NCBI GenBank assembly: GCA_035529895.1 | Contig: DATKVV010000039.1 | Span: 23,123-87,122 of the forward strand | DNA: 64,000 nt | Direction of reading: 5' to 3' | From: JAUWKC01 sp035529895 | GTDB taxonomy: Bacteria; Planctomycetota; Phycisphaerae; Sedimentisphaerales; Anaerobacaceae | Part shown: piece by piece, positions 42,355-51,863 of the stretch | Layout of the letters: each line of letters starts with the position of its first letter | Numbering within the stretch: position 1 is the stretch's first letter | The notes under the pieces: generated by a model | The model's input: only the letters and a program-made list of their open reading frames with translations | The model's database searches: none | Told to the model about the DNA's origin: nothing | Position numbers and translations under genes: made by a program

Positions 42355-42636
42355 CGCTGCTCCTTTCCGGCCATACCTTTGCCCGGTAGCCATGATACAT
42401 AATATAGGATGCGCGGGCAAGCTTACCTGTTCCGTTGATTCTGTCTGTTTTCATGCCCCTGGCATACAGGCAGTATCATACGTTTACGCGGCGTTTCCCG
42501 TGCAAACCCGCCCGAAAACGCCCCCCTAAGGCGCAATTCATACACAACCGTGTCCGGCCGATTATTCAACCGCAGGCTGATTGGAAAAGTCGGTTTCTTA
42601 AACCTGCGCCCTCTGCTTTTGTGCAATGGACAATTC

Positions 42637-43425
42637 TCAGTAGTCTTTCATTGCATACATCCAATGTTTCGGCTCATTCCACTCTGCCGGCTGCGGGTCA
42701 TTCACTTTATACCCGCGATGCCACCTCAGCCGCCACAGTTCCTTTAGTCCCATCCTCCTGCAGGAAAAATCCGCAAAAGCGCCGTTGACGTGCTCCATGT
42801 GCCGGTTCAGGCAGAAACGCCGCATTTCACTATTGAGAACGCCGTGTTCGGTCATCATATCCGGATACGGAGGCGGTTTATCTACCTTTAACGGCCAGCC
42901 GTCCCATATCCCGCAGTCCGCAACCATCGGTATCGTAGCTGCAGGTTTGACGCTGACTGTCCGCCAGTTGTCGCCAACCGGGCGGCCGAACACTTCGCTC
43001 TCTCCCGGCGCGGGATTGGCAAGCCAGCCGTTCAGGCCGTAACTGCCGTACAACGGTTCGGCAACCGTGCCGGGGTTCCAGGCATAGAATGTGCCGCCTG
43101 CTTCGTAGTCGGTATTATACCTGACTCTCCTGGCCATCGGGCAAAGGTGCAGTTTGTCGTCGGAGTAGTATGGTCGGAGCACCTCCATCCACGCCCAACC
43201 GCCTGTGATTCCCTCATTGCCGGCAAGGAAATACCCGTTGTTCTCGCCGGTGTACATCGAAAGGACGATTGCCCATTGATGCAGGTTCGACAGGCATACC
43301 GCCGCCTTGGCCTGTTGCTTCGCCTTGCTCAATGCGGGCATCAGTATCGACATCAGCAGCGCAATTATCGCGATGACCACCAAAAGCTCGATTAGCGTAA
43401 ACCCCCGCCTTTTGTGCACGGCCAT
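42637..43425 (-). CDS. H-type pseudopilin
   Basis: A 262-residue protein with prepilin leader HKRRGFTLIELLVVIAII; the peptidase should cut after Gly, leaving Phe1 and Glu5. After the helix comes CLSNLHQWAIVLSMYTGENNG, then a variable domain (WMEVLRPYYSDDKLHLCP, GSYGLNGWL) and the C-terminal SEMRRFCLNRHMEHVNGAFADFSCRR. Such proteins are numerous in Phycisphaerae, are thought to form minor pilus or type II secretion tips, and many end with W-rich tails like the WMYAMKDY here. It follows the 43597 gene in the same direction, with a terminator between. Confidence 0.88.
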   Translation of the reverse strand: MAVHKRRGFTLIELLVVIAIIALLMSILMPALSKAKQQAKAAVCLSNLHQWAIVLSMYTGENNGYFLAGNEGITGGWAWMEVLRPYYSDDKLHLCPMARRVRYNTDYEAGGTFYAWNPGTVAEPLYGSYGLNGWLANPAPGESEVFGRPVGDNWRTVSVKPAATIPMVADCGIWDGWPLKVDKPPPYPDMMTEHGVLNSEMRRFCLNRHMEHVNGAFADFSCRRMGLKELWRLRWHRGYKVNDPQPAEWNEPKHWMYAMKDY

Positions 43426-43520
43426 CCTTCCGCCCTCTCTACGCGATTACGGCAATTTTTGTCAGCAGCACACGCTCTTGTCCGGTTGCCAGACACACAT
43501 CTACTAACACACAGACAACT

Positions 43521-43557
43521 AAAAAGGCGGACCCCTCTTAATAAGGCCGCCCTTTTT
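43521..43557. terminator. Bidirectional terminator between two pseudopilin genes
   Basis: AAAAAGGCGG (43521-43530) and CCGCCCTTTTT (43547-43557) form a stem with A and T tracts on both sides, able to stop transcription in either direction after the 43597 gene. Confidence 0.7.
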
Positions 43558-43596
43558 GTGTGCCGCACTTGTCCTTATACTATGGAGCTATCGATA

Positions 43597-44445
43597 TCAT
43601 GGAGCGGGGGCTATCGGGTCCGGCACGTCGTTCATCCAAGCCGGCCACACCGGAAGAGAAGGGTTGCCGCCGGCAATCTCGCCAACGGAAGGCCACTTCT
43701 TGTGCCACTTAAGCAGCCACAGCTCCTTAATCGTCTTTCTCCCAATCGACCAGTCCATCCAGAGAATATTCACGTAGTACGGAGCGTGTCGCTTGATACA
43801 GGGACGCCGCAGCTCGTTTGCCGACCCCGGCGTCCAAAAATCCTGCTCTGTTGGGAGCGGCTGGTCCTGGACACCCTGCGGATACATGTCCTGCCACTGG
43901 GAGTCCATCCATGTGGGAACATACGCGGCGCCTCTTACATTCGGAGTGCACCAGTGTCTATCATCCGACTTCTCTGAAACCCACAGGTTAATTCCATAGC
44001 TGCCCGTGGCATAAAACTCGTCGGTGCCGTCGTCGTCAAGGTCATACATGTTGTCCCATGCGGCGTAGGGGTTTATTCCCCCCCCTGGCTTGTAGTAACG
44101 CGGCACATAACCGATCTTAGTTGCCATCGGACACATCCACAGCTTCGGATTCAGAGTCGAAGCATAATTCACTGATACGAACCCGGGCCAATTCACAGAA
44201 TTGTCTCTATCCATCCAATAGCCCGCCTTCGATACTATTTGGTCAGGCTTATACGTGTTATGGACCTCGTCGTCGGTAAACATTTTCCAGATAAGGCCCC
44301 ATTGGTGCAGGTTGCTCACACAGATAGCGTCCTTTGCCTGCGCCTTCGCCTTGCTCAGAGCCGGCATCAGCATCGCCATCAATAACGCGATGATTGATAT
44401 TACCACCAAAAGCTCTATCAGCGTAAAACCCTTTCGTCCTTTCAT
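43597..44445 (-). CDS. H-type pseudopilin
   Basis: A 282-residue pseudopilin: KGRKGFTLIELLVVISII at the start, then CVSNLHQWGLIWKMFTDDEV and a middle domain with MCPMATKIGYVPRYYKPGGG and FYATGSYGINLWV. The C-terminal IKRHAPYYVNILWMDWSIGRK and the Pro-rich WLLKWHKKWPSVGEIAGG tail resemble its neighbours. The ATG is preceded by AAAGGGGC. It lies 127 bases downstream of the sigma/partner pair and may be read from the same promoter. Confidence 0.88.
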   Translation of the reverse strand: MKGRKGFTLIELLVVISIIALLMAMLMPALSKAKAQAKDAICVSNLHQWGLIWKMFTDDEVHNTYKPDQIVSKAGYWMDRDNSVNWPGFVSVNYASTLNPKLWMCPMATKIGYVPRYYKPGGGINPYAAWDNMYDLDDDGTDEFYATGSYGINLWVSEKSDDRHWCTPNVRGAAYVPTWMDSQWQDMYPQGVQDQPLPTEQDFWTPGSANELRRPCIKRHAPYYVNILWMDWSIGRKTIKELWLLKWHKKWPSVGEIAGGNPSLPVWPAWMNDVPDPIAPAP

Positions 44446-44572
44446 AATACTGCCCCTTTCTTTCTTCTAACAAACTCCTTAAGTACGACTTAATCTGTTT
44501 TCACCTTGCCTATTTTATCACACAGCCGCCGCAAATTCAAGCAAACAATTCGCGGCCTTCAACCTTATTTGT

Positions 44573-45148
44573 CTATTTTCTTTGCTGCAGCATCTGGGCC
44601 TGAAGCCTTATCAACTCCTCCGCGCTCACTTCAGCTTCACGCAAATCGCTGAAGATTACCCTGTACCTGTCGTCGGATATCTTCCATTGCATCAGTACCG
44701 AGTTACTGTCATTTCTGTCGGCGCCTTCGCCGTAGAACACGACGTCCTTGCCCTGTTGAGTCAGATACTCACAGAGCCTTGACATGCTGGTCAGGTCGTT
44801 GTTGCTGACGTTCCTGCCGCCCAGACAGTACCTTATCAGCAGCTTGCCGTCCTGATATATACCGCTGCCTGTCGGGTTCGGTCCGCCAAAAAAGCTCGCC
44901 AATAAAATCATCGTGATGATTATCGCCGCCGCCGCGGCCAGTTTGCTTACCCTCAAATCGATTATTATGTTGACAGTATCTATGCCCTTCCTGTAAGGGA
45001 TAAGCCTCGACGGAATATGCTGCTTTATCTGTTCGGCCAGCTCCGGCCGGACCCTTTCCGCGGTTCGCTCTGCCAGTGCATTCAGCAACTTGCCTACTTT
45101 TTCTTCTTCCATAGCCCGCTCTGCCTCTTTTTCTTCTATTTTACGCAA
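44573..45148 (-). CDS. Membrane protein paired with an ECF sigma factor (anti-sigma candidate)
   Basis: A 191-residue protein with a charged cytoplasmic N-terminus (KIEEKEAERAMEEEKVGKLL), one membrane helix (KLAAAAAIIITMILLASFF) and a periplasmic domain with GKDVVFYGEGADRND and YRVIFSDLREAEVSAEEL. Its TTG start overlaps the last eight bases of the sigma gene; ATG 45112 is an alternative with AGAGG before it. Position and topology fit an anti-sigma factor, but no zinc-binding motif is visible. Confidence 0.7.
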   Translation of the reverse strand: MRKIEEKEAERAMEEEKVGKLLNALAERTAERVRPELAEQIKQHIPSRLIPYRKGIDTVNIIIDLRVSKLAAAAAIIITMILLASFFGGPNPTGSGIYQDGKLLIRYCLGGRNVSNNDLTSMSRLCEYLTQQGKDVVFYGEGADRNDSNSVLMQWKISDDRYRVIFSDLREAEVSAEELIRLQAQMLQQRK

Positions 45149-45722
45149 TCTGCTTTTTCAAACCCTTTAACGCTCTGCTGAGCCTGCTCTTAAAAGTGCC
45201 TTCTCTTATACCCGCCGCTTCGGCTGCCTCCGAAATCGTCAGATGCTGCATATAATGCAGAACAACCGCCTCCTTCAGTTTTCTCGGAAGCTGGCCCACG
45301 GCAGCCTTCAGCCGTTCGATTTCCTCGAAGTCGTCGGTGTCGCCTTCAGTCTCATCCGGTATATCAAATCCTTCGATACTCCCTGTCTCCTGGCCCTTGT
45401 GCCTGCGCCAGTGAAGCCTGGAAACATTGCCGGCAATATGATAAATCCAGCTATTCAAAGCCCCGTCATTTCTCAACTGCCCAATATGCTGCCAGGCCTG
45501 AAGAAAACTCTCCTGCGTCAGGTCCTCGCTGACTTGCCCGCTATGGCCCAGCCTGCGCATAAACAGGTATATCTGCCAGTAGTATATATCGACAAGCTCG
45601 GCGGCCGCTTCATGACTTCCGGCTCTCAGCCGGGCGGCAAGCGAATTCAGCCTTTTATCCAAATCCACCTCTTTTCTGCCGAACCATGCCTGACCGTTTA
45701 TACGATGCGCACAACCGGCCAT
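45141..45722 (-). CDS. ECF RNA polymerase sigma factor
   Basis: A 193-residue sigma factor. Region 2 reads LVDIYYWQIYLFMRRLGHSGQVSEDLTQESFLQAW, and region 4 reads QLPRKLKEAVVLHYMQHLTISEAAEAAGIREGTFKSRLSRAL. The first 20 residues are not conserved and a later start (GTG before DLDKRL) is possible. It overlaps the partner gene downstream, and three pseudopilin genes follow on the same strand, which suggests that it may direct their expression; that is inference. Confidence 0.9.
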   Translation of the reverse strand: MAGCAHRINGQAWFGRKEVDLDKRLNSLAARLRAGSHEAAAELVDIYYWQIYLFMRRLGHSGQVSEDLTQESFLQAWQHIGQLRNDGALNSWIYHIAGNVSRLHWRRHKGQETGSIEGFDIPDETEGDTDDFEEIERLKAAVGQLPRKLKEAVVLHYMQHLTISEAAEAAGIREGTFKSRLSRALKGLKKQIA

Positions 45723-45857
45723 CTGTTCCGTTAATTTTGCTTTTTTTCTTATTTACTTTCGTTATGGCCCATTTTTTGGCACAAAAACAGTGTATCCAAA
45801 AGCTGATTCTATTGCAATATAAAAGCCTCGGAGGTAAAGTGTGAGCAGGACCCACGG

Positions 45858-45931
45858 GCGCCCGTAGCTCAGTAGGATAGAGCGTCGGTTTCCTAAACCG
45901 AAGGCCGCAGGTTCGAATCCTGTCGGGCGTA
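45858..45931 (+). tRNA. tRNA-Arg (anticodon CCT)
   Basis: A 74-base cloverleaf. Acceptor GCGCCCG pairs with CGGGCGT (first pair G-U). The anticodon arm TCGGT-TTCCTAA-ACCGA gives anticodon CCT, reading AGG. The T arm has AGGTTCGAATCCT. CCA is not encoded. The minus-strand frames across it are tRNA artefacts. Confidence 0.93.
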
Positions 45932-46360
45932 ATAAAAACGCGGTTTTTTGCCCCGGCCTGAAAAACACTTGCTTTTGCCTCGTTCGCTAATCGCCACAAA
46001 GACAAGGACTTGAAGCTGCTTATGGGACGTTTACCGTACCGCGCGCTGAAGCAGGGGGGCAGCGTTTGAAAAAAAGCCGCAAGAACATTGCAATAAAAGG
46101 CGTACGTGACCTTTATGCGTGCCCCAGCTGCGCCTTGTCTGTTGTCGCTGGTGGTTTAATTCCTGAAAGAAAGCTCCGGGCCAGAAATTCAAATTCTGCA
46201 AAAATTGCTTGCGGCACCCGTATTTTTTGGATAAACAAGTAAGCTTATTAGCCTTAGCCGTATCGCTTTGAGCGTTATAGCTTGAAAAACAGTATTCGGC
46301 CGGCATTGTTTGGAGTCAAGAGGGTCAGCGCACGGTCTTTTGTTGGGAAGGGAATGGATA
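45932..46360. other. Intergenic stretch without a supported gene
   Basis: Some A/T-rich tracts and a short minus-strand frame of 91 codons that looks like chance. GGGAAGGGAATGG near the end is the likely ribosome-binding region of the next gene. Confidence 0.4.
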
Positions 46361-47566
46361 ATGCCTGAATCTTACGGGACAAAGAGGGCCCGACGGGGCG
46401 CCAAACGCTTGTCTACCAGGTCGATACATGCGGGCGAGCCAAGAAAAAAATATGCCGATTCGTTGACGACCCCCATTGTTCAGACTTCTACATACACATT
46501 CAGAAACAGCAAAGCAATCGAGGATTACACAAAAAAGGGCAAGGAGCATTTTGAGTACGGCAGATACGGCAATCCCACTGCAAAAATTGCTGAAGCACGC
46601 CTGGCCGACCTTGAAAGTGCCGACGACTGCGTTGTTTTCTCTTCCGGAATGAGCGCCATCACCACCACCATTCTTGCCTTGATTCAGTCGGGCGACCATA
46701 TCGTTATCACTGACGACAGCTACAAAAAGACGCTGGAATTCTGCCAGTCTTACCTGAAGCAGTTCGGCGTTGAGTGCACCATCGTTCCGTTCGGGGATTA
46801 TGAGGTGCTTGAGAAAGCGATCAAGAACAACACGCGTTTTATATTTTCCGAATCACCGACCAACCCTTATTTGAATATCTTCGACCTTGTCAAGATAAAG
46901 AAAATAGCCGACAAATACAACGTCCTGACCCTCATCGACAGCACCTTTAGCACGCCTTTGAACCAGAGGCCTATCGAGTTTGGGATGGACCTTGTGCTCC
47001 AGAGCGCCACCAAGTATCTCGCGGGCCACAATGATATTCTCGCCGGCGCCGTTCTCGGAAGCAAAGAGCTTATCGAGAAGGTGCGAAACCTGCATAAGTC
47101 AATGGGCGGGCTGATTGACCCTCACTGCTGCTATCTGCTCCTGCGCGGCCTTAAGACGTTTCCGCTGCGCGTCCAGAAACAGAATGAATCCGCCCTGAAG
47201 ATTGCCCGCTTTCTCGAAAATCACCGCCGCATCGCAAAAGTCTACTATCCTTTCCTTGAAAGTCACCCACACTACAGAATTGCCAAACAACAGATGAGCG
47301 GCGGCGGCGGCGTCGTTACATTCGAAATAAAGGGCAACATCAATACTGCGAAAAGATTTCTCGACGCCCTGAAATTGTGCTACATCGGAGCGAGCCTCGG
47401 CGGCGTCGAAACGCTGATAACGCATCCGGCAATGGTAAGTTATTACGACTATACCAGAAAGGAACGCTATAGGCTGGGAATCACCGACACCCTGTTCAGA
47501 CTCGCCGTCGGAATTGAAGACGTTGAAGACCTGATTGACGACCTCGACAGAGCTCTGAAACAGTGA
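46361..47566 (+). CDS. Trans-sulfuration PLP enzyme (cystathionine gamma-synthase type)
   Basis: A 401-residue member of the Cys/Met metabolism PLP family. RSIHAGEPRKKYADSLTTPIVQTSTYTF is the usual start; YGRYGNPT binds the cofactor phosphate, SSGMSAITTT is the PLP-stacking loop and SATKYLAGHNDILAG contains the Schiff-base lysine. The tail YIGASLGGVETLITHPA is family-typical. Members make or cleave cystathionine or form methionine from homoserine esters; which one applies cannot be told. It stands alone, with ATG 46361. Confidence 0.93.
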   Translation: MPESYGTKRARRGAKRLSTRSIHAGEPRKKYADSLTTPIVQTSTYTFRNSKAIEDYTKKGKEHFEYGRYGNPTAKIAEARLADLESADDCVVFSSGMSAITTTILALIQSGDHIVITDDSYKKTLEFCQSYLKQFGVECTIVPFGDYEVLEKAIKNNTRFIFSESPTNPYLNIFDLVKIKKIADKYNVLTLIDSTFSTPLNQRPIEFGMDLVLQSATKYLAGHNDILAGAVLGSKELIEKVRNLHKSMGGLIDPHCCYLLLRGLKTFPLRVQKQNESALKIARFLENHRRIAKVYYPFLESHPHYRIAKQQMSGGGGVVTFEIKGNINTAKRFLDALKLCYIGASLGGVETLITHPAMVSYYDYTRKERYRLGITDTLFRLAVGIEDVEDLIDDLDRALKQ

Positions 47567-47686
47567 TAATAGGCCCGTCTTTCGTCCTTGCCAATAGCTG
47601 CTGGATTTCTCATTGCCGAACCGCTGAGAGACATCCCCATCGATATTTGTTCTGTGCGGGCGCAAAAGTCGCTTCTTTGGCTTCGT

Positions 47687-47935
47687 TCATCTGTGCATTT
47701 CAGTGGCTATATATATTCTTAGCGGACACAGGCAGGAAGACCCGCTTCCGAAAGACAGTGAGAACTTGCAGTCGTGCGCGTTTTGTTCCAGACACTCGAG
47801 CAGCCCTTGTGTTCCAATGTCCTTTATGCTTCCAACGTTCTCAAAAGACGATTTGCAGCATTCGAAATCTTTTGGACAATCGATCTCACGTGTGATTTTT
47901 TCTATTTCTCTTTTCTGGTCTTGTGTGATTTCCAT
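47687..47935 (-). CDS. Small Cys-rich conserved protein
   Basis: An 82-residue protein with eight or so Cys in a recurrent pattern: DCPKDFECCKSSFENVGSIKDIGTQ, then LLECLEQNAHDCKFS and CLCPLRIYIA. I recall similar small proteins with CPKDFxC and CPLRxYIA from planctomycetes and other phyla, but not their function. Cys spacing suggests a metal or cluster site. ATG 47935 is preferred; GTG 47986 and TTG 47983 would extend it. A strong AAGGAGG lies 70 bases upstream and does not serve any visible start. Confidence 0.65.
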   Translation of the reverse strand: MEITQDQKREIEKITREIDCPKDFECCKSSFENVGSIKDIGTQGLLECLEQNAHDCKFSLSFGSGSSCLCPLRIYIATEMHR

Positions 47936-48477
47936 AGCTGCTCTGGCGCGACTTGTAATGCTTAAGTGGGAGAAAAACAACACGAGTAAAACAGTATCAA
48001 CACCTCCTTGCGCATGGTTAATTCCGCTTTTATTGTCGTCCTGCCGTTCATCCGGCTACTGAGGCGGCACAACGTTCGTCCCTGTGCGTACCCGCGTCGG
48101 CTGACGATGCTTCCCGGAATGGACATGGAACGATTTGCCATTTTCAAATTTTCTCTTGTTTATACTGACCGCTAAACAAACCAATTATATGTTGTCGTGG
48201 CTCGCGAGCAAGGAAAAAAAGCCGGGCATTTGAGTTTAGTGCTTGCCTGTGAGTATAGGGATGCTCACAAAGTTCTCAGGCGAAAATGATAGGCCGAAAA
48301 TGAGAATTGATTTTTTGCCGGTTGCGTGCGGACTTTGCCCCTTTGTTCCGCGTAGGCCGCTTGTCGTTTCTCGCCAGGGGTCCAAGAATCCTTGAATGCC
48401 TTTTCACTTCAGCACGACTGCTAATCCACCTCCGCACACCCAAAGCGCAAGCCTCTCCCGCTCTCTGAAGTCAAACC
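47936..48477. other. Intergenic stretch with an unused strong ribosome-binding sequence
   Basis: No gene is supported. On the minus strand AAGGAGGTG near 48002 is not followed by a start codon at normal spacing. The part 48180-48470 shows no feature that I can name. Confidence 0.4.
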
Positions 48478-49902
48478 TTATTCCGGCCTCGGGCAATCAC
48501 CCGCAAGCTCGGCGTCCGTTTTCTTCCAGTTTGCCTTAAGTATCCCAAGATCACCCACGTCGACCCTGTAGTTCGCCCGCAGAGACGGAGCCGTGTGGTC
48601 GATATCCGCGCACGGGTCAAGAGTCGGGTCGGAAATTCGCTTCAGCCAGTTTGTTATGATTCTGTTCAGGTCGCCAGTGTAAACACGGTAGTAATAGGGG
48701 TAACCTGAAGTCTCGCCGTCAATATCACCGTCACATTGATAGCCCGAACCGTAGGGCGGTGCGCACCAGCAATCCACCTGGTTGAAATTGCGTTTCTTGT
48801 ACTGCACGAAATCAGCGTACGCAGGGTCGTCCGTCGGATAGCAGTATTCTATAGTGACCTTATAGTCTTCCACCTCGCCGTCTTCGGCCGGCCCCGTAGG
48901 TTTCAGCCGGCCCGCCGTACTCAAGCGGAACCGCGCGTAACTCTCTCCCGCAGCAGCCCAGCCCGGCACATTGAATGACAGCACATTCCAGCCCGCCACC
49001 AGAGGCAGACTCTCAAATATCTGCTCGCCTTCATCATCCCAATCCCCGTCTCCGTTAAGGTCCACCCAGGCGTCGAGCAAACCGCTCGCCGAAGCTGACA
49101 CGTAAACGTCCGCGGCATATCCCGGTAATATTTTCGACAGAAACAAAACGCCGTCTTCATCGTCTGTCAGGTTCATATCATCCCCGTCTGCCGAAATCAT
49201 TGGCTGACCGTCCGTTTCTTTGTCTGCCAGTCGGCCAAGAAAGAGGCTCGTGCCTGTTTTGTGCCTCGCGCCGTTATCAGCCAGACGTGTCGGATACGGC
49301 GGCGGACAGTCACCGTAGTCCCCCTCCCAGACTTGTTCCGGCGAAACAGTCACGCTGTCAAGCGTTTCAAACCATTCGTTCACCAAAGTTATTCGAATAT
49401 CTCCGTATGTCCCCTGGCGCTGGAGGATGATATTATCAATCAGTTTTCCGGCTGCGGGGGCCGGCGGCGTCCGCGAATCAATCAGATCCCAGCTCGAAAA
49501 GTCCGCAAGGTCGGGCATATCCAGCAGCTCCCTCATCGCATCAAGCCGCTCCTGAAGCTCCGGTACGTTCGGTACGTTCACATTGTCTTCCGGGTCCCTG
49601 TAAGCGGCCCTGTTACCGGGATAAACCATAGTGTGACCGTCAATCGAGCCCGGCCCCAGAACCAGTATCCACCCGGTTGGATTGACTTCTGTTCCGTCGC
49701 CCCACATGCTTATACCCATGCTGGTAAGCACCTGCCCGTTTGGACCTGCCGCAATGTTGCTGTCCCCCTCGGTCATGGGTTCGTTCACCGCAAGCCACAG
49801 CCTCGACTTGGTTGCCGGGGACGTTCCCACAACAAATGTCCTTGCTTGTACCGCCGATGCTATTGCAAACACTGACATCAAAACCAACACCCTTTTCATC
49901 AT
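48478..49902 (-). CDS. Exported GEVEDY-domain protein with dockerin-like tail
   Basis: A 474-residue secreted protein. A signal peptide (MMKRVLVLMSVFAIASAVQA) is followed by a beta-sandwich region and then by LLDAWVDLNGDGDWDDEGEQIFE and GPAEDGEVEDYKVTI, the calcium-binding and GEVEDY pattern found in large planctomycete surface proteins. The C-terminus has two EF-hand-like repeats, YRVYTGDLNRIITNWL and YRVDVGDLGILKANWKK, which resemble type I dockerins. ATG 49902 follows AGGGGAATTT. A role in surface attachment or protein display is likely, not proven. Confidence 0.85.
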   Translation of the reverse strand: MMKRVLVLMSVFAIASAVQARTFVVGTSPATKSRLWLAVNEPMTEGDSNIAAGPNGQVLTSMGISMWGDGTEVNPTGWILVLGPGSIDGHTMVYPGNRAAYRDPEDNVNVPNVPELQERLDAMRELLDMPDLADFSSWDLIDSRTPPAPAAGKLIDNIILQRQGTYGDIRITLVNEWFETLDSVTVSPEQVWEGDYGDCPPPYPTRLADNGARHKTGTSLFLGRLADKETDGQPMISADGDDMNLTDDEDGVLFLSKILPGYAADVYVSASASGLLDAWVDLNGDGDWDDEGEQIFESLPLVAGWNVLSFNVPGWAAAGESYARFRLSTAGRLKPTGPAEDGEVEDYKVTIEYCYPTDDPAYADFVQYKKRNFNQVDCWCAPPYGSGYQCDGDIDGETSGYPYYYRVYTGDLNRIITNWLKRISDPTLDPCADIDHTAPSLRANYRVDVGDLGILKANWKKTDAELAGDCPRPE

Positions 49903-50261
49903 AAATTCCCCTGTGCAAAAAAGACCCACATCCGACGCTTGCTTTGCGATGAGACAGACTCAATGGCTAAAGCACGCCCCTCCTTCGGCCCGCCAAACTC
50001 TGGCCAGCCCGAATTCTCACCCCCCTGTGACGAAAGGCTCCAATTCAATATATTACCAATTACAAGTTCTTTTGGCAAGAGCAACGCTCACGAATAACCG
50101 TCCCGCGCCACAACAGAAACCAAAAAAAGAATTGGCAAAATGACAGAAACATCAAAAAAATGTGTTGCGCCGTACAAGACCGGTCGCCATCCATCTTGCC
50201 ACAGCCTGCCTTGATAACTTCTTTCATACCAATGGTTATGCTCCGGCAGTCTCGGATGGGC
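49903..50261. other. Intergenic stretch without a supported gene
   Basis: Leader of the minus-strand exported protein plus A-rich sequence near 50120-50160. No gene or clear terminator is recognised. Confidence 0.4.
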
Positions 50262-50672
50262 CTATTTCTTGTAAGTCTTTTTCGGGTCGTACGCCTTTGC
50301 CGCTATAAACTCGAGCTCTTTGCCGCCTTTCTTGAGCGCGCGGTAAAAGCACGATTGGTAACCCACGTGGCATTGCCCGGCCTCAACGCTTACTTTCAGG
50401 ACTATGCAGTCCTGGTCACAATCGACCAGTATCTGCTCTACTTTTTGGACATGGCCGCTCTGTTCACCTTTTTTCCATAATTTCCCGCGCGACCGGCTGA
50501 AGTACGTGGCATACCCGCTTCCAATGGTCGCCTCAAGCGCCTCCCGATTCATATAGGCCGCCATCAGAATCTGCCCCGTCTTGGCGTCCTGGGCTATGGC
50601 CGGTATAAGCCCGTTCTCATCGAATTTCGGAGTGAATTCCAATCCCTCTTCTATGCTTTGTTTTGTCGCCAC
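50262..50672 (-). CDS. hisI: Phosphoribosyl-AMP cyclohydrolase
   Basis: A 136-residue enzyme of histidine synthesis that opens the purine ring of phosphoribosyl-AMP. GLIPAIAQDAKTGQILMAAYMNREAL is the usual start of the fold; SRSRGKLWKKGEQSGHVQ and VDCDQDCIVLKV carry the zinc and magnesium ligands, and GQCHVGYQSCFYR closes the site. It is the stand-alone form, without the HisE pyrophosphohydrolase domain. Divergent from the flippase-like gene. Confidence 0.95.
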   Translation of the reverse strand: MATKQSIEEGLEFTPKFDENGLIPAIAQDAKTGQILMAAYMNREALEATIGSGYATYFSRSRGKLWKKGEQSGHVQKVEQILVDCDQDCIVLKVSVEAGQCHVGYQSCFYRALKKGGKELEFIAAKAYDPKKTYKK

Positions 50673-50810
50673 CTCTTGGGCCTCCTAAATTCCTATTCCT
50701 GGCCGCTTCTTGCTTCGCACTCGTTTTGCGCCGTGGAGCCTTGGCTCTTGCCGGATAGACTTTTACACGTTATTATCTGCAAAAACAAGTTTTTTAAGGC
50801 AACTGCTTCA

Positions 50811-51863
50811 ATGCCCAACGACAAAGGCAAGAAAAGTAGCCATATATTCATCTACCTCCGTATCGCGGTTGTCGTGCTCGGAGTCGCTTATGGGGTATAT
50901 TGGGTTTCCCGGGAGCAGAGATGGCCGAATCTGACAAAAATCTTCCTACAAATGAATCTGTGGATTTTTGTGGCCGCTCTGGTCATCTTTGTTATCAGCC
51001 AGGTGCTGGTAGGATTGCGATGGTGGCTGCTGCTTAGAACTCAATCCGTTTTTATCGCGTTCTGGGCGGCGGTCAAACTGCATTTCCTGGGCCTTTTCTA
51101 TAATAATTTTATGCCGGGCGCGGTAGGAGGCGACGTAATCCGCGCCTGGTATGTTACCAGGCATACCGATAGAAAATTCGAGGCGGCTTTGAGCGTATTT
51201 GTTGACAGGGCAATAGGCCTGCTGGGAACACTGGCAATTGCTGTTTTCTTCTACACCCTTTTTCTACGAGGTCGCGGGGTCGAAAAGCTCTCCACCAGCG
51301 ATAGCGGCTTGTTCCAATCTGTCGTCGAGCACAAGCGGATTCTTGTCTGGCTCGTTGTCGCCGGGGCTGCGACTGTCGCCCTGCTCTTGCTGCACCCCAA
51401 AGGCAGGCCCATATTGACAAGAGTCTGGCTTCGTATCTGCACGCTGACCGCAAGGGTGGTAAGGAAAATGACGGATTCGATAGTTGTCTACTGCAGAAAA
51501 CCGCTTGTTGTTCTTGTGGCATTCGCCCTCACCGTTTTTTTGCAGATTCTGACGATTGCGGGCTTCTGGTTCCTTGGAGCAAATCTGGGTGTTGACGTCA
51601 GCCTGATATATTACTGTGTCTTTTTCGCTTTGGTCTGGGTCTTGGGAGCTGTCCCCGTCAGCATCGGCGGGGCCGTGGTGATAGAATTTTCTCTGGCGGC
51701 CCTGTTTGTGAAGTTTGCCGGCGTCGGCGCCGAGGCCGCCAGCGCTCTGGCGCTGTCCCAGCGAGCCGTGTGGATGCTCGCTTCTTTGCCGGGCGCCCTA
51801 ATACACCTGATAGGCGCCCACTTGCCCAAGGCCCTCTCTATAGAAGACTACGGCCAATCCTGA
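50811..51863 (+). CDS. Flippase-like membrane protein (LPG synthase TM family, UPF0104)
   Basis: A 350-residue protein with about eight membrane helices. The family signature appears in FLGLFYNNFMPGAVGGDVIRAWYV and in the conserved ALSVFVDRAIGL and VPVSIGGAVVIEFSLAALF segments. Members include the membrane part of lysyl-phosphatidylglycerol synthases and proteins thought to flip lipids or lipid-linked sugars; the soluble lysyltransferase domain is absent. ATG 50811 is used. Confidence 0.85.
   Translation: MPNDKGKKSSHIFIYLRIAVVVLGVAYGVYWVSREQRWPNLTKIFLQMNLWIFVAALVIFVISQVLVGLRWWLLLRTQSVFIAFWAAVKLHFLGLFYNNFMPGAVGGDVIRAWYVTRHTDRKFEAALSVFVDRAIGLLGTLAIAVFFYTLFLRGRGVEKLSTSDSGLFQSVVEHKRILVWLVVAGAATVALLLLHPKGRPILTRVWLRICTLTARVVRKMTDSIVVYCRKPLVVLVAFALTVFLQILTIAGFWFLGANLGVDVSLIYYCVFFALVWVLGAVPVSIGGAVVIEFSLAALFVKFAGVGAEAASALALSQRAVWMLASLPGALIHLIGAHLPKALSIEDYGQS

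Noticed and set aside
45655..46005. Minus-strand frame with IRTCGLRFRKPTLYPTELRA
   Set aside because: This is the well-known false protein produced by translating the reverse strand of a tRNA gene (tRNA-Arg at 45858).
47962..48147. 61-codon minus-strand frame containing a strong AAGGAGG
   Set aside because: The ribosome-binding-like string is inside the frame and not followed by a start codon at usable distance.
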